A DNA stretch of 64,000 bases from assembly GCA_024803745.1 (NCBI GenBank), contig JANJXV010000024.1, positions 16,005,927-16,069,926 of the forward strand. The letters run 5' to 3'. The notes under the pieces were generated by a model. That model saw nothing but the letters and a program-made list of their open reading frames with translations. It was not told the origin of the DNA and made no database searches. The DNA is from Megascapheus bottae. Taxonomy: Eukaryota; Chordata; Mammalia; Rodentia; Geomyidae. The position numbers and the translations under genes were made by a program. The number at the start of each line of letters is the position of its first letter. Within the stretch, counting starts at the first letter, position 1. Below are positions 11,710 to 24,069 of this stretch, one piece after another.

Positions 11710-11895
11710 ATACACTTATTTGTTTATTTGATCAGGAAGGGAAGGGGAAAAACAAGAGGATTGGGAGGGGGACGGAAAGTGGGAGAAAAACGTGGGAAGG
11801 GGTAACAGCGTTAAGAAGTAATGTACCCACTACCTGATGAAAATAACTGTAACCTTTCTATACATAACCCTGACAATAAAAATTAAGAAGAAAAA
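11710..11895 (+). mobile_element. L1 3' end (sense)
   Basis: Purine-rich L1 3' UTR (GGAAGGGAAGGGGAAAAAC, GGGGTAACAGCGTTAAG) ending GATGAAAATAACTGTAACC..CCTGACAATAAAAATTAAG and an A-rich tail. Similar order to 49372-49480. Confidence 0.65.
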
Positions 11896-12007
11896 ATCCT
11901 TAATCCCACAGATCTTTTTTTTTCCCCTTTACTACTCGTTGATGTGTCCTAAACACTTGCCTACCGGCTGGAATGGACAGAGAAACTTGAATACAGAAAA
12001 CTCAGAG

Positions 12008-12113
12008 TGTATGTTGTAAGGGTTACCAAAAGGAGACTGCCACGCTGGCTCAGGCAGAAGTGTATGTTGTAAGGGTTACCAAAAGGAGACTGCCACGCTG
12101 GCTCAGGCAGAAG
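12008..12113. repeat. Exact 53-bp tandem duplication
   Basis: Copies 12008-12060 and 12061-12113 are identical, both starting TGTATGTTGTAAGGGTTACC and ending CTGGCTCAGGCAGAAG. Identity extends two bases further left of each copy. Confidence 0.98.
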
Positions 12114-13590
12114 GGAATTTGTTAGGAGAACCAAACATCCAGCCTGCACCAGATGTAGGCGTGCAGAATTGTGCTGGGCTGAACTGGAGAACAGGGTACA
12201 GAATAGGTATAGTACCTAGAGGGTAGCAAATTGTAGCTCTTCTGATGGTGGAAAGAGATTTATAGAGGAAAAGGGGAGAAGGGGGCCTGGCCACAGTGGA
12301 TGCAGAAGTGAGCTCAGAGGATGAGCTCCTTTTGTGGATTCACAATCAGGTGATTAATAGTTGATTTCCGGTAAGGCTATGTGCTGACCTTATGAAGGGG
12401 GAGGAAGAAGAGAGAGGCTGTGCTTCCAGACAGACCTAACGTATAGCACTTGGGATATTCTAGTATTGACAAAAGAAAAGCTGAGATTTAAGAAGATACA
12501 TAATGTAATGTAGGGCTAAAATAATTTTAATGCATAATTGTTTTTGCGTATAAGCTACGTAGACATAATTTTATTGGACAGTCTTTAAAATGCTGGCTAG
12601 TCTATATTTAAAACACCTTTCTGTCAAAAAATAAAGCAAAAGTAAAGTGTGTAGATCTCTTTCTGACTGAGCTACGAAGGGAAGTAAGGGCATCAGTTGC
12701 AAGTATATGCCATAAAGAATAGGTTAGCTCCTTGGGAAAATTGAGTTTTTCTGTTTCTTTTCCCTCTATGTCTTTATTGATTGCCACAGTCTATTTTCTA
12801 ATTCCACCCTTTGGTGATAAGAATACAGATGGTGTTGTCTCTATATTGTTAGTCAATAAAACAGCAATGCAGCATACTCATCAAAGACTGTTCTTTCCTT
12901 TTTAGATGCTGCTTACTGCCATGCTGTGATTTGTACATCAGTTTCAGTTCTGTATTAATCATCTTTCAGGACTTAATTGAACATCTTGTCTTATTCCAGA
13001 CATTTGGCATGTGTTGCCCCAAGCCCAATTCTTTATGTAGAAAGAAAGAACCACCACCAAAGAAGCCTAATTGACCTCTTTGTGAATGAAGGACTTCGGA
13101 ATGTGAATGATGAATTGGGGTCCATTGTGAATATGGACATGATGCATTTATTCTTCTCACTAATTTTTAACTCCATGTGTGATGTGTGCAAAATTCAATT
13201 CATGTTTGATTTGCATCCTCTTAAATCATCAACGTATTATTTCTTAAGAGTTACCAAATGTTCAAGAGTCAACATTTGGCTAAGAGTAAGCCTATTCATA
13301 TGCCAAATAATTTGGATTACGTCCAGAAGCTTATTGCTTTGCTTCTTCAAATGGAGTATTCTCACACACCATGATCTTTGGTTTTTCATTGCAGTTGTTG
13401 GCCTATGAATGTTTCCCCTGCTTTGTTGATGTCCTCCTAATTGCTTTCTAAGAATATTTATCTCTAATTCACTACCATAAGAAAATGGGAAACAAAACTG
13501 TCCTACTAAAACAAAAGGAAAGTAACTAAACTGAAAAAAAAGAGAAATCACTTTCATTTTCTTCTAAATATAGATTTTCCTCAGGCCCAA
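12114..13590. other. Intronic sequence; origin of 12.0-12.45 kb unresolved
   Basis: The 12000-12450 part is purine-rich and less AT-rich than its surroundings (GAAGGGGGCCTGGCCACAGT and similar). It could be an LTR or other unrecognised repeat, but I see no LTR ends. From 12450 to 13590 it looks unique; the 143-codon frame at 12977-13408 shows no recognisable domain. Confidence 0.45.
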
Positions 13591-13594
13591 GACA

Positions 13595-13831
13595 ATTAGT
13601 TTTTTTTGTTATTTTTTTTTGGTTTTTGGTTTTGGTTTTTGTTTTTTGCCAGTCCTGGGCTTGAGCTCAGGGCCTGAGCTCTGTCCTTGGACTTTCTCAA
13701 GGCTAGAGCTCTACCACTTGAGCCTCAGCACCACTTCCAGCTTTTTTCTATGTATGTGGTACCAAGGAATCGAACCCGGGTCTTCATGCATGCTAGGCAA
13801 GCACTTTAACCACTAGGCCAAACTCCTGGCC
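13595..13831 (-). mobile_element. IDL-Geo dimeric SINE
   Basis: Reverse-strand, near full-length copy. The T/G-rich left side 13595-13647 is the A tail; the body 13648-13831 carries Geo, the TGGTACCAAGGAATCGAACC joint and the tRNA-like head ending AACTCCTGGCC. Close to the 4086-4307 copy, including CTTTAACCACTAGGCC, so probably the same young subfamily. Confidence 0.93.
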
Positions 13832-13921
13832 TAGTTTTTATTTTCACATATTTTAAAATATGTTTTTGTACAATTTTACACTGCCAATTTTCAAATTTAT
13901 AGGTTTAAAATGATTCTTATT

Positions 13922-13924
<3 letters not shown>

Positions 13925-13978
<54 letters not shown>
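13925..13978. repeat. (TC)n microsatellite
   Basis: 27 uninterrupted TC units. It abuts the antisense 3' end of the next SINE and so probably arose from that element's tail. Confidence 0.97.
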
Positions 13979-13981
<3 letters not shown>

Positions 13982-14128
13982 CAGTCCTGGAGCTTGAACT
14001 TGGACTGAACACTGTCCTTCAGCTTTCTTGAGGCTAGCACTCTACCACTTGAGTCACAGCACCACTTGTGGCTTTTTCTATGTATGTGGTATCAAGGAAT
14101 CAAACCCAGATCTTTGTGCTTGGAAACA
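13979..14128 (-). mobile_element. IDL-Geo SINE, head truncated
   Basis: Reverse-strand Geo part and joint (CCAGTCCTGGAGCTTGAAC to GGTATCAAGGAATCAAACCC). The tRNA-like head is lost after about 14125, so the copy is 5'-truncated. Confidence 0.85.
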
Positions 14129-14545
14129 ATATACATTTGTTCTTTTTTCTAGGCCTCTGTGTTATGTGAGTTTTGGGGAAGTAGATGAAATAATGTGTGT
14201 ATTTATGTGTGTGTATATATATATATGTATGGATTGACTTTTATTTAATTAAATATAATTTTAGAAGAAATTGTTAAGGCAGCCTAATTATTGAAATCTG
14301 CATACAATTCTGATAAAAACTATATGATGATTTTCTTTTAAGCTATAACATACAGAGAAAAGGTATTTCCCACTGAGAGTCATATAAGAAATTTCTACTC
14401 AGCAACTCTCAAATGGTTTTACATTGTCAGTACATTTCTGTAAGAAAAAAGAAAAATCATGAGGGTATTATGTTTATTAGTCAAAGCAGAGATAGCCATA
14501 TTTGACATTTTAGTTGGAAATAATAATACAGATGAGGAATCATAA

Positions 14546-14740
14546 CATATAGTTAAGAGTACAGACTTCATAACAGAATTTAGGTTCTAATTGTAGCCTG
14601 GTCACGTACTACCTGTGTGACCTTGTTCAAGTTGCTAAACTTCCCTATACTTCTGTTTCCCCATCTGGATATGGGAGAGATCATAATAATAGAATTAATT
14701 TATATCATTGTTGGAAATATTAAGCTTATATATAGTAAAA
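14546..14740 (+). mobile_element. MIR
   Basis: Clear sense MIR: AGTTAAGAGTACAGACTTC, then CTACCTGTGTGACCTTGTTC, AAGTTGCTAAACTTCCC and CTGTTTCCCCATCTGGATAT, in canonical order. Confidence 0.92.
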
Positions 14741-14849
14741 GGTATAACTTTATATGTGTTTATATGTATCATACCAATACCAATGACTATATATGTGTAG
14801 ATATGTATCATAACAATACCAATGATTTGTTATATAGATTGTCTTGATA

Positions 14850-17168
14850 TAGCATTTTGCCTAGGTAATATTCTTTTCTCTTTGCAACTACATCTTCCCT
14901 GCACTTCTATGCTCTTTATAGCCTACATGTTTAGTAGCATTCACTTTTCAGTCTTCCTTTCAAGCAAAACTGTGTGGCCCTAAAAGTTTTACAAAAATAT
15001 AGTGGTTGATAAACTTATAGACTGATTTTCAAAAAAAGAAATATATGTGTATATATATATATATATGTATATTCTGGCTGCTAAACACTGCAGACATTTT
15101 CCCAAAACGTTCATATTCTATCTAGGACTAGACATAATTCATGAGGAAACCAGTTTCCTAATGAATCCTCCTTACTTTTGTATGTTTGTTTACAAAACTT
15201 ACCTCCCTCAATAATCTTTTCTTAATCTTATTTTATTTATTTGTTCCTTTGTTATTCATTTATTCACTCATTCACTTATTTTGAATACTACAGATAAGAT
15301 TCAAGGACACTCACATACTATCCATGCATTCTACTACTTTAGCAACATCTCTAGCCTTCTTCTTGATTTTAGGTGTGACTTGACTTGAGATTTTCGCTCA
15401 CTGCAGATCTTTCCATTCCTTCCATTGTACAGAGCGAATCAGAATACTGGGACTCCTTTCTCTCCCCACTATTACCTCTTCCAAAGGTTATCATAACCTA
15501 ACCAAAGCTTCAGAGTTGCTTTACATTCGTTGTGCCATACAGTAAAAACAATTCCAAAACATTAATTGCTTTATCTAATCTTTTATTAGTCTATAATGTG
15601 GCCTCTGTCATGTTGGTCTTTCTGTTTTAATTTAACTTTACTAAAATGTTAGCAGCATTTCCCTTCTGATTTTTCCTTGCATGGGCTGTATCTTAAGTAA
15701 ATTGTTACAGTGTTAATTAAGATTGCGTGGTCAGGCTTCATTCCTTAAAAGTATGATTGGATTTAGCCTTCTCTGTGTCTTCAAATAAGCATTCAGCAAA
15801 CATCCTGTGATCTCTCCTGCACTTAGAAGGTTTTATAAAAGGGTGATGAAGCAATCAAACAAATCCCATTGATTCATCTCTGTGACTATAATTCCTTCAT
15901 CAGTGAGTACGTTGTATGTAAAATTACTGTTAGAGTTTAAATTTCTTCTGTGCAGTTGTATTGGAAAGGTGATTTTGTTTGGATAGGCCACAAGGCTTTC
16001 CTTTTAGATGCTGTAAAATTTATATCTACTTGGCATCCTTAGTATATAAGTGAGAGCTTTAAATACTATGCATTTAATGCCCTTGTGTCTATAAAAATGA
16101 GGTTTTTTTTCTTTTTAATGGCTTCTCCAATACTACTCACTCTTATCTTTGCTGCAGTGCTAGGTAAGAAGTGTGGATTTATGGCACTATAAAAATGAAA
16201 AGAGTAGAAAAAAAGTGAAAGGAAAGTGAAGGAAGGGAACCAGTCAGCTAAGGGAAGCTTTTTACAGCTCACTAGACTCACTGTGGTCAGTGGGGACGTT
16301 TAGGAATTAATTTCTAATGTTTTAGTTAGAGCAGTACCTTGCAGGCATTAGTGTGGTACATTCTGGGAAGTTGGCAACGCAAGAGTTGATGCTGTGGGGG
16401 TAGAATTTGCTTTGCAAGTAATGTTGTCATAGAGCTAATGGTCACTACTATTTTTTATTCTATGTATTCTCATTTGTAGTCATCTGACAGTGCCCTAAAT
16501 GCTATAATGTACGTGGTTTAATATACTTTCCAAAATCCATTTTCTCCATATTTGAAATCATTTCTTCTGCCTATAATTGCTTTCTAAGAATCTAAAAGAA
16601 AATCACACTCATAGCTTATAATTTGACAGTATTAACCACATCAGAAGGATTTTCCCCCCTAAATCTAGAAAAGGAAGCATTAATGTATTAGCAGCCTCTG
16701 CTGTGGTTTGGAGTGGGCGCCTGAAAATCTGATGTGAAGAGATTGTTATTAAACAAGCTTCTTTTTATAACAGATTTTTGAAAGCTGCCTCTTTATATCA
16801 ATAGAGACAGCCTTGTTTGGATTTGACAACTTTCCCAGATTTCCCAGGATTCTATTATGATGATTTTTTGTACAAACAATTCCTCATATTGGTACACATC
16901 TTCTGTTGGAGCATTACAGTGTCATAAAGAACCCTATTTTTGGTGGGAGTGACCCAGGTAGATGTTGTGGCTGTGCTTGCTCATTACCTAGACCCACACA
17001 CGGAGAAGTATCATTCCCCTGGGGAACTAAGATGTGCATTCATAGGCAGCCAATCAGCTCTGCTCCCCACAGCAGATTCTCCAATGGGAAATCAAGGGAT
17101 GGGACCATGTTTCCAACAGCTTCTGTTTGCATTGAGATATTTTTAACACTAAGTGAATTTTTGCTTAC
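14850..17168. other. Unique intronic sequence
   Basis: Long AT-rich stretch with a short (TA)n run at 15050-15066 and a weak ID-like trace near 15290-15360 that I do not call. No exon is supported. Confidence 0.55.
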
Positions 17169-17184
17169 AGAAATGCAGAATATT

Positions 17185-17802
17185 TTTATTGTAATTAATA
17201 GGAGGGTCACATTGTATTCACCAGATAGAAGGTGCATTACTTCACAAACATTGCTACCCTTTCTCATGTTTTTGTCCCCATTTCCCTCCCCCAACCCCTT
17301 CCCTCATCCTGTTTTCCCCCTTCCCTCTCCCATTTCAAATAAACATATATACAGTAGTATATCAGATAACAAGGTAAGATACTGTAACAATATGAGATAA
17401 CCAAGGGACAACAAAAGAGATGAGAAATAACATAGTACATTAAAGACAGCAATCACATTATATGGCTTTTGTTTCTATATCCTGGAAGTCCTTTCATTTA
17501 GCCTCTTCCTATATGGCCTTAGGTATCTAGGTTTTGATCTATTGTAAATCTCTGCTAGGAGAGTCAAAGGTTTATACTAATTAAGACAAATGAGAGAAAC
17601 CATTGAACCTGTGTTCCGTTGGGTTTGGCTTAATTCACTTAATATGATTTTTTTCCAAGTCTTTCCATTTCCTTACAAATGAGGTGATATCGTTCTTTCT
17701 GATGACAGCATAGAATTCCATTGTGTATAAATACCACATCTTGATCCAATAATCAACTAAGGGGCATCTGGGTTGGTTCCATATCTTCGCTGTGGTAAAT
17801 AG
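17185..17802 (-). mobile_element. 5'-truncated L1 with target-site duplication
   Basis: Reverse-strand L1: A tail and 3' UTR at the left (TTTTTATTGTAATTAATAGG, AAACATATATACAGTAGTAT), the last part of ORF2 at the right (AGCATAGAATTCCATTGTG, GGTTGGTTCCATATCTTCG), ending abruptly at 17802. Flanking copies AGAAATGCAGAATATT (17169-17184) and AGAAATGCAAAATATT (17803-17818) match at 15 of 16 bases. Simple truncation with no inversion. Confidence 0.95.
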
Positions 17803-17818
17803 AGAAATGCAAAATATT

Positions 17819-18325
17819 GAATACTTAAAGAAGATAGCTGATACTGTGTAGTCTGTCTCATGGTGACTCATCACAATCTTTTATTATCCGTGAAAGCATG
17901 AAGCATTAGCCAATAAGTCAACAGTTTTGACTCAGTCTAATATATTGCATATGTCCCTTCCATTCTTTGATTTATAAATGAAGGAAAGAAAAAATGATAA
18001 TTTGAATGTTGTACGCTGTTCTTCTTCATAAGGGAAATATGTCCAGAATGACAAAAAATAAAAAAAGAAAACCATGAAATATACAAATCAAAATAGCTTG
18101 GGAAAATGTTCTGCTGGAAATTGAAAACTTTTAAGGACTATTCTAGCCGTTTAATTGTTTTTTTGATTCCTTGGGGTGGCCACTAAAGTCAGAATCAGAC
18201 CAAATCTCTTGGTGTTCCTATATTCACCATAAAAACAAGCTGGTTTTTGAAAGATTCCAAACTCTAAAGATAGTTTTTCCTCACTGTGGTGATGTTTAAG
18301 GAACAGTGGGCCAGATGGTGATAAA
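17819..18325. other. Unique intronic sequence
   Basis: No repeat or gene recognised; ordinary AT-rich intron. Confidence 0.6.
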
Positions 18326-18420
18326 CCTGAGTTTGGGATTTGGCACTGCCATGAGCTAGCTGTTTTCTTGTGTCTGGCACCTCATCTTCCTGGGTTTGTT
18401 TCTTTGTCTACAGGAGGTAC
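18326..18420 (+). mobile_element. Probable MIR fragment
   Basis: GAGTTTGGGATTTGGCACTG, then GAGCTAGCTGTTTTCTTGTG, CACCTCATCTTCCTGGGTTT and TTTGTCTAC follow the MIR order from core to 3' half. Confidence 0.6.
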
Positions 18421-19734
18421 TATGGAAATACCAGTCAATGCAAAGATCTTTTCCATTTCTGATATTCAGAGAATCAGTTAGTATCTTGGCCTAACTTTGA
18501 TTATTGCAGCCCTCAAAGCCCAGCAAACCATATACTTGTCTTATGGTGGGGTGAAAATTAATATCTTTCCATAGAATGATTTACACTGGGCCTGCTTCAC
18601 CTTTATGTTTTCCATATGAGGCTCAGCATGTCAGAGAAGAGATATTTGGCTTCAGAGTCTCAACTGCCACTTGTGTTCTTGCTTACTCAAAGCCCTTGTG
18701 CCTTTGGACACATTGTCTAGCTTATCTTTAATTTCAACCCATGCAAAACATGAAATGCCATTTTATGACTTCTAATACTAACAAAAAATTGTGTAAGAAT
18801 CAACCTTTTCGAATTTTAATCATAACTTTGTAGTCTCTTATTTTAAAAAAAAGATTGCTTTGTAAAACTACCTTATGTGAGATTTTTCTATCTTATTTTT
18901 TTGGTAGCATGGATGCAACCAAATGTTGTGACTTCTTGATTTGCAAAGTTGTCTACAACCAGTATCTTAAACTTTTGTTATGATCATGTTAGCTTTCTTA
19001 GCTCAGAGAAGTTCATCAGTCTAGACATGACTACTTATTTGTCAAAGTGATACATTAGGAAGTAGTATGGTTCTGCATATGTAGGTTTACTAAAATAAAT
19101 GAAATCTCTGAGGGTATGCAGTCATTCTGAGATCCATACATGAGCCCCTTGGCTTACAAACAAGAAAATATCCTTCCTTGGTTTTATAAAATTATTTCAA
19201 ATCACATAAACATACCCTATCCTTGGGGCCTCCAGGGTAATAACATTAATCAAAGTCAGGCAAAATTCAATTAGAAATTATCTGATGTTCCCTGCATGTT
19301 GATTTCTCTAGGCAAGAGTTTCTTTCGCAGTAATCTTCCTGAACAGATGAAGTTAAGATCAAGCTGCTAGAAAGATGTGGAAGGGTATGCTTAAACTAAG
19401 GGCAGATAAAGGATCCTGACATGGGTGACTTTTTCACTGGATCATTCTTTGTAGAATGTAGGAGACAAATCATGCTGGACTGATCTTCCTGAAACATGTT
19501 CTTTTGAAGAAAATAAAATCTGATAAAATGACTGTCAGTGATGACTATAACCTTAAATGAAATGTTCTTGGAACCTAGATTCATAATTAACATTATGCTA
19601 ATGTATGGGAAGTGCAATGGAATCTTGAGGTATACATGGAGAGATCAAATACGTGTCTGGCTTTGAGGCCACTCACTAATGTGATCACCACATGAACCAT
19701 TGGAAGCCAGTGGGGTAAATTAGAAAAACCCCAT
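18421..19734. other. Unique intronic sequence
   Basis: Nothing recognised. The 73-codon minus-strand frame at 19396-19617 has no domain or splice context. Confidence 0.6.
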
Positions 19735-19870
19735 TGTCAAGGTAGACTAGGGTTTGAATCCAAACTGAGCCATTCATTGCCCTAGTGGCTTTAGATCAAC
19801 TAAGTGTGCCTCATATTTGACAGGAGGATAATGTCAATGTTGAGAGTGTCATAAAGGTTCATAAGTGAAG
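19735..19870 (+). mobile_element. MIR
   Basis: GGGTTTGAATCCAAACTGAG, TTTAGATCAACTAAGTGTG and CAGGAGGATAATGTCAATG follow the MIR core order; the 'ggataat' run after the cytosine-poor stretch is characteristic. Confidence 0.75.
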
Positions 19871-22632
19871 TTCTTATAAGCTCATGACATTTGATATAGT
19901 AACGTTTCCAATATTGATCTTTTAAAGAGCATTCAGTAACTCCTCCTTTTACCATATATATTACCCTTTGCATGTGCTGAAAATTACACTTTTTTCAGCT
20001 GCTTCCTGGTAATAGGAAGTTTAGTATATTGATATGTTCATTGTGTCCTTTAGTGTTATTGCTGCTCAGATTGCCTAGTGCAACATTAGTTGGACTTACG
20101 GAGTGACCCAGGGTTGACTGTGGTTGATAAAGTGCATCCTAATCCCAGCACATGTGGACTTTGATGCTCATATATAAAGCATTGCTATGTGTGACATCAT
20201 CATATCAAAAAGTGACCCTTGCCATCTTACTATTTGTGATTCCCTTAGGTCTTCACTGCTTTTATGAACAGTGAATCTTACAGGATTGGTATTGGCAGGA
20301 AGCCAGAGTGTTCATCTCATTCACCATGCCAAATTAGTCATCCATCTTTCTGTTCCTAAATTCCATTACTTTAAAGTAGGGAAAGTATGTATTCAGAGAA
20401 ACACTGAATTTAACCACAGAATTTAGTGAATGGGGTTATTGCTTGTAGAGACTTTTAGAAACTAAATGATTTAGAAGGAAGAAGGTTCAGACTTGAACAG
20501 ACTTACAAAGATAGCTTAGTTCTTCTTCACTTTTATAACAGAAGTGCCTGTCCTGAAAACAAAGTTAGTACAGATTTAGGAAAATGGTGCTTTCAAGTTT
20601 TAATCATTCCTCTTTTGTGGGACACAGCACTGGGATTTGAACTCAACGCCTTGAGCTAGCTAGGCGGGCATGCTATCATTTGAATCACTTTGTAAGCTCA
20701 TATTTTCATAAATTTTTTGTATAGTGTTTTTGCTCAGGCATTCGTTGATGATAGGAAGAGAAAGGGTTATGAGGTAGTTGGAAAGCATACTTATCTTTTG
20801 AGCAGTTCGGTTTGTTCTGTTGGACAAGTTAGGAATATGATAAATTCTTTACACTCCCATTTGTATGTGCTTATATAATAGAAACTATTAGTTTAAAAAT
20901 ATCCATCTTACCCATCTTTTATTTTCAATAATTATTTTGTGATAATTGCATTAACCATTAAAATTAATAAAAAATGTGAAGTTAGGAAGCTTCATTGTTT
21001 TCTTAAAGCACTTTCTTGTTTCATAAACGTACTTTCCTCCTTGCTCATATCATTTTCTTTCATCATCATTTTTCTCACTAGGCAAAGGTCAAATGGAAGT
21101 GCTTGTTTTGCTGCCTGGCAGTTATTGAACTGTAGTACTTAAGACTTCAAGTGACCATTAAAAGGATAGAAAAATGCACCTTTGCTATCTTAATTTGATC
21201 ACTGTAATTGAGAAAATACACCTTAATAATTATTCAGTAGGTATATTGACCTGATCATTCATTGCCTTCTAATTTGGACCCTTGGTCCTTGCCTTTCGGA
21301 GTTTTATCTCCACTTAACCAGGTGATATATGGAGAATACTGGACATCAATATTCAGGCGATGGAGCTCAGGCCCTGACCTGGTCCATTTATACTTCTTTC
21401 CTCCTCCCAAGGGTCCTTTCTTCATGTGTATGGCATTGCTAGTGGACTCCATCAGGGAACTGACAAGCGATGCTACATATAATGATGCTTTCAGATTTCT
21501 TCAGAGTCTGTAATTAAATGACATCACTGAGTCTTAAATGCATCTGCTGTGAAAGTCAGAGGGCTAAATTATCCCATTAAAGAGAGGAAAGTGTTACTTG
21601 GTGTTAAAGAATCCCAAGTTTAGTATGCTGAAGGGTTGCTTCAGGAAAGCTGTTGAAAGCTAGTTGAGCATGGAACATAGTGGGAAGATTGGAAGGCTGG
21701 AAGGCTATGTGGTTTAGAACAAGCTGTTCAAGAATCACAGCTGCAGTCAGGCTAACTTTTAAAAAAAGAAGCCATTAATATATTTTTTCTCCCTTTTGCT
21801 TTCCCAAATGCAGTTAACTGCTTGACTGCTGGTTTTTACTCCTAAATGGATGTGCAACTTTAGGCCCTTCCAGAAAATATGTGCAGCTATGGGACCACAC
21901 AATAGTATATTGTTCAGTAGAGCATAGTTTGGGTGAGAAGAAGGCCATGTGTTCAGTTCCCACAGGCCCAACTAACATCACTAGATTAAATCACCAGTAA
22001 TCAACCCTACATAGATATCTCCTGGATTACAGCTTCAGAGCAAAAAGAACCTCTGTTTATCAGTCTCAGAGTGCCACCTCTACCAGAATAATAGCTTGAG
22101 ATTATGTTTCTCAGACCTAGTAAGCTAAATAATTGCTAGAATCAGAGTTGTTGTGTGTACATTTTTTTCAGTTACAAATTGCAGTGCATCCTTTTAACAA
22201 CAAAAATAACAATACAGGCATTAGATCAAATCAGCTTTTTCAATAATCATATTCTTTGACTTTTCCATACAACTGAGAAGTATTTTCAGTTGGCCTTTCT
22301 TTCTCTTTTTCTATGTCTGATTATTATAATGAATCATAATTAGGGACTTTTATCCTTTGATTTCTGTTCAGTATAGAGATGGAGTACTGAGACAGAGAGG
22401 ACCTGAAATGACTTGAACAAAACGCTTTCTTACTTTCTCCAAATTTCTTGGATCCTTCTGTCCTCTGCATCTAAAAACACAATTATTTCTAGTCACCAAG
22501 TGCAAGTTAAAGAAGGCATGTGTTTAAATCTTAGTTTTCCTTTAGAAACTAAAAGCCTTCTTCCCTCACATCCCAACAGATATGTCAAATATATCAACAA
22601 AGGGTAATTCTCTTTATAAAAAGAAAAAGTAA
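19871..22632. other. Mostly unique intronic sequence
   Basis: Apart from the ID-like fragment at 20622-20697 I see nothing assignable. Overlapping frames on both strands near 21255-21513 have no recognisable domain and are taken as chance. Confidence 0.55.
20622..20697 (-). mobile_element. Old ID-like SINE fragment
   Basis: Antisense tRNA-like pattern: CACTGGGATTTGAACTCAAC, then CTAGCTAGGCGGGCATGCTA and TCATTTGAATCA, corresponding to B box, anticodon arm and A box in reverse. Confidence 0.6.
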
Positions 22633-22707
22633 TGAGCTGGACTGTAATGTAAGTCAGTAGCAGAATACTTGCCTAACATGAGGCCTTTAGTACCCAATCA
22701 CTGAAGA
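22633..22707 (+). mobile_element. Old ID-like SINE
   Basis: Sense ID-type tRNA-like unit: GAGCTGGACTGTAATGTAAG, TCAGTAGCAGAATACTTGCC, TAACATGAGGCCTTTAGTAC. A-rich sequence follows at 22708-22770. Confidence 0.65.
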
Positions 22708-23512
22708 GAAAAACAAGGAAGGGACAGGGAGAGCCAAGAAGGGGTGGAAAAAAGACAGAAAAATAAAATCAAGTCCACTACACCTCACAAATGAGGAACT
22801 TTTAAACAAGATTTTAAGTTGTTTCTTTTTGCAAGGACATTAGAGTATAACATCCAACCCTTTAGAAGAACAAACATCAGTATCCAGAGGACCTCAGCCA
22901 GAGGAGCCTGTGAGGCTTGTCTCTGTAGTGCTCCTGTTACCGGTCTGTCATTGGCTCCTAAGTCACATCTGTCACTCTAGGTAGCTACTTCTTGCCACTG
23001 TGAAAACAGCTGGAGCACAGGTAAAGCTATGCAATAGCAGAAGACATGGATTCAAAGCACCTGCCATTCTGCAGATCATCTAAGCAGGGAACTGAAGGTA
23101 TCCTTGTTGCTGGAACTAGAGCTAACGGAGGACCTAGAGGAAAGTTGAGTACATTCAAAACCAAGTTCAAGAAATGTTTTGGATCAGCATAAACTGCAGA
23201 AATGCAATGCAAGTAACATCTTCAATACCTGAAAGCGTGCAACACTAGGTCTAAAGGAACATTTTTCCTCAGGCTTGAGGCCACATAGAAGGTCTTTGCT
23301 CTATCAATTGGCATGTGTTGCTGATCTTATTCAATTATTTTCTATTTCCTATCTAATAAAAGGCCATATAAAGTCTAACATCAATACCTTTATCATTCTA
23401 CACATTAGAAAATTTGTGACTTGTACATCTCATACCAAATTTTCCCTCTGAAGTATGCAGACAATGGAGAAAAATCTAAAAGATGGAAGTGCCATCTTGT
23501 TTTTTGTCCTGC

Positions 23513-23740
23513 GAAAATACATTTGTTGGGGCAGGAATTTGGCCAAATGGTAGAATGCTTTGTCTAGCATGTATGAAGCCTGGTACCATATAAACAGAAA
23601 AGGCCAGAAGTGGTGCTGTGGCTTAAATGGAAGAGTATTAGTCTTGAAAAAGCCCAAGGACAGTGCCCAGGCCCTGAGTTCAAGCCCCAGGACTGCCCTT
23701 CCCCCACCCCCTGCCAAAAAAAGAAAGAAAATGCATTTGT
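23513..23740 (+). mobile_element. IDL-Geo SINE with internal deletion
   Basis: Sense copy (23527-23726) of head plus Geo ending CCCCAGGACTG. The B-box stretch between CATGTATGAAG and CCTGGTACCAT is missing compared with full copies. Target-site duplication GAAAATACATTTGT (23513-23526) against GAAAATGCATTTGT (23727-23740), 13 of 14. Confidence 0.9.
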
Positions 23741-23937
23741 CTTCTCAGTTGTAGTCAGTATCCACTACTTAAGCTGGAATTGTGGACATTGTATGGAAAA
23801 TGAACTGGTTTCTGAATTCTTATGTAAGCAGTAAAGTCCACAATTGTTACAGTAGTGCTTTAGGATTGTAAATAAATCCTGAATGATCACTGTATAGATG
23901 GAAAGTGCTTCAAGTGTAAGAGGAAGGATTCACCAAT

Positions 23938-24055
23938 AACAGCAATAATGATAACTAACAGTTGTGGAGCATTTTGTCAGGTATTGTATTGAGCACCTTT
24001 CACGGGTTAAATCATTGAATCTCTCAACATATTTTTGGTATTTATAAGAGGCTTA
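23938..24055 (-). mobile_element. MIR (reverse strand)
   Basis: Antisense MIR 3' part: AATAATGATAACTAACAGTT, GGAGCATTTTGTCAGGTATT, GTATTGAGCACCTTTCACGG and AAATCATTGAATCTCTCAAC. Confidence 0.85.
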
Positions 24056-24069
24056 ATGTCTTTCTCTTC

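Noticed and set aside
12977..13408. 143-codon + strand frame
   Set aside because: No recognisable domain, no clear flanking splice pair, and a comparably long frame overlaps it on the other strand.
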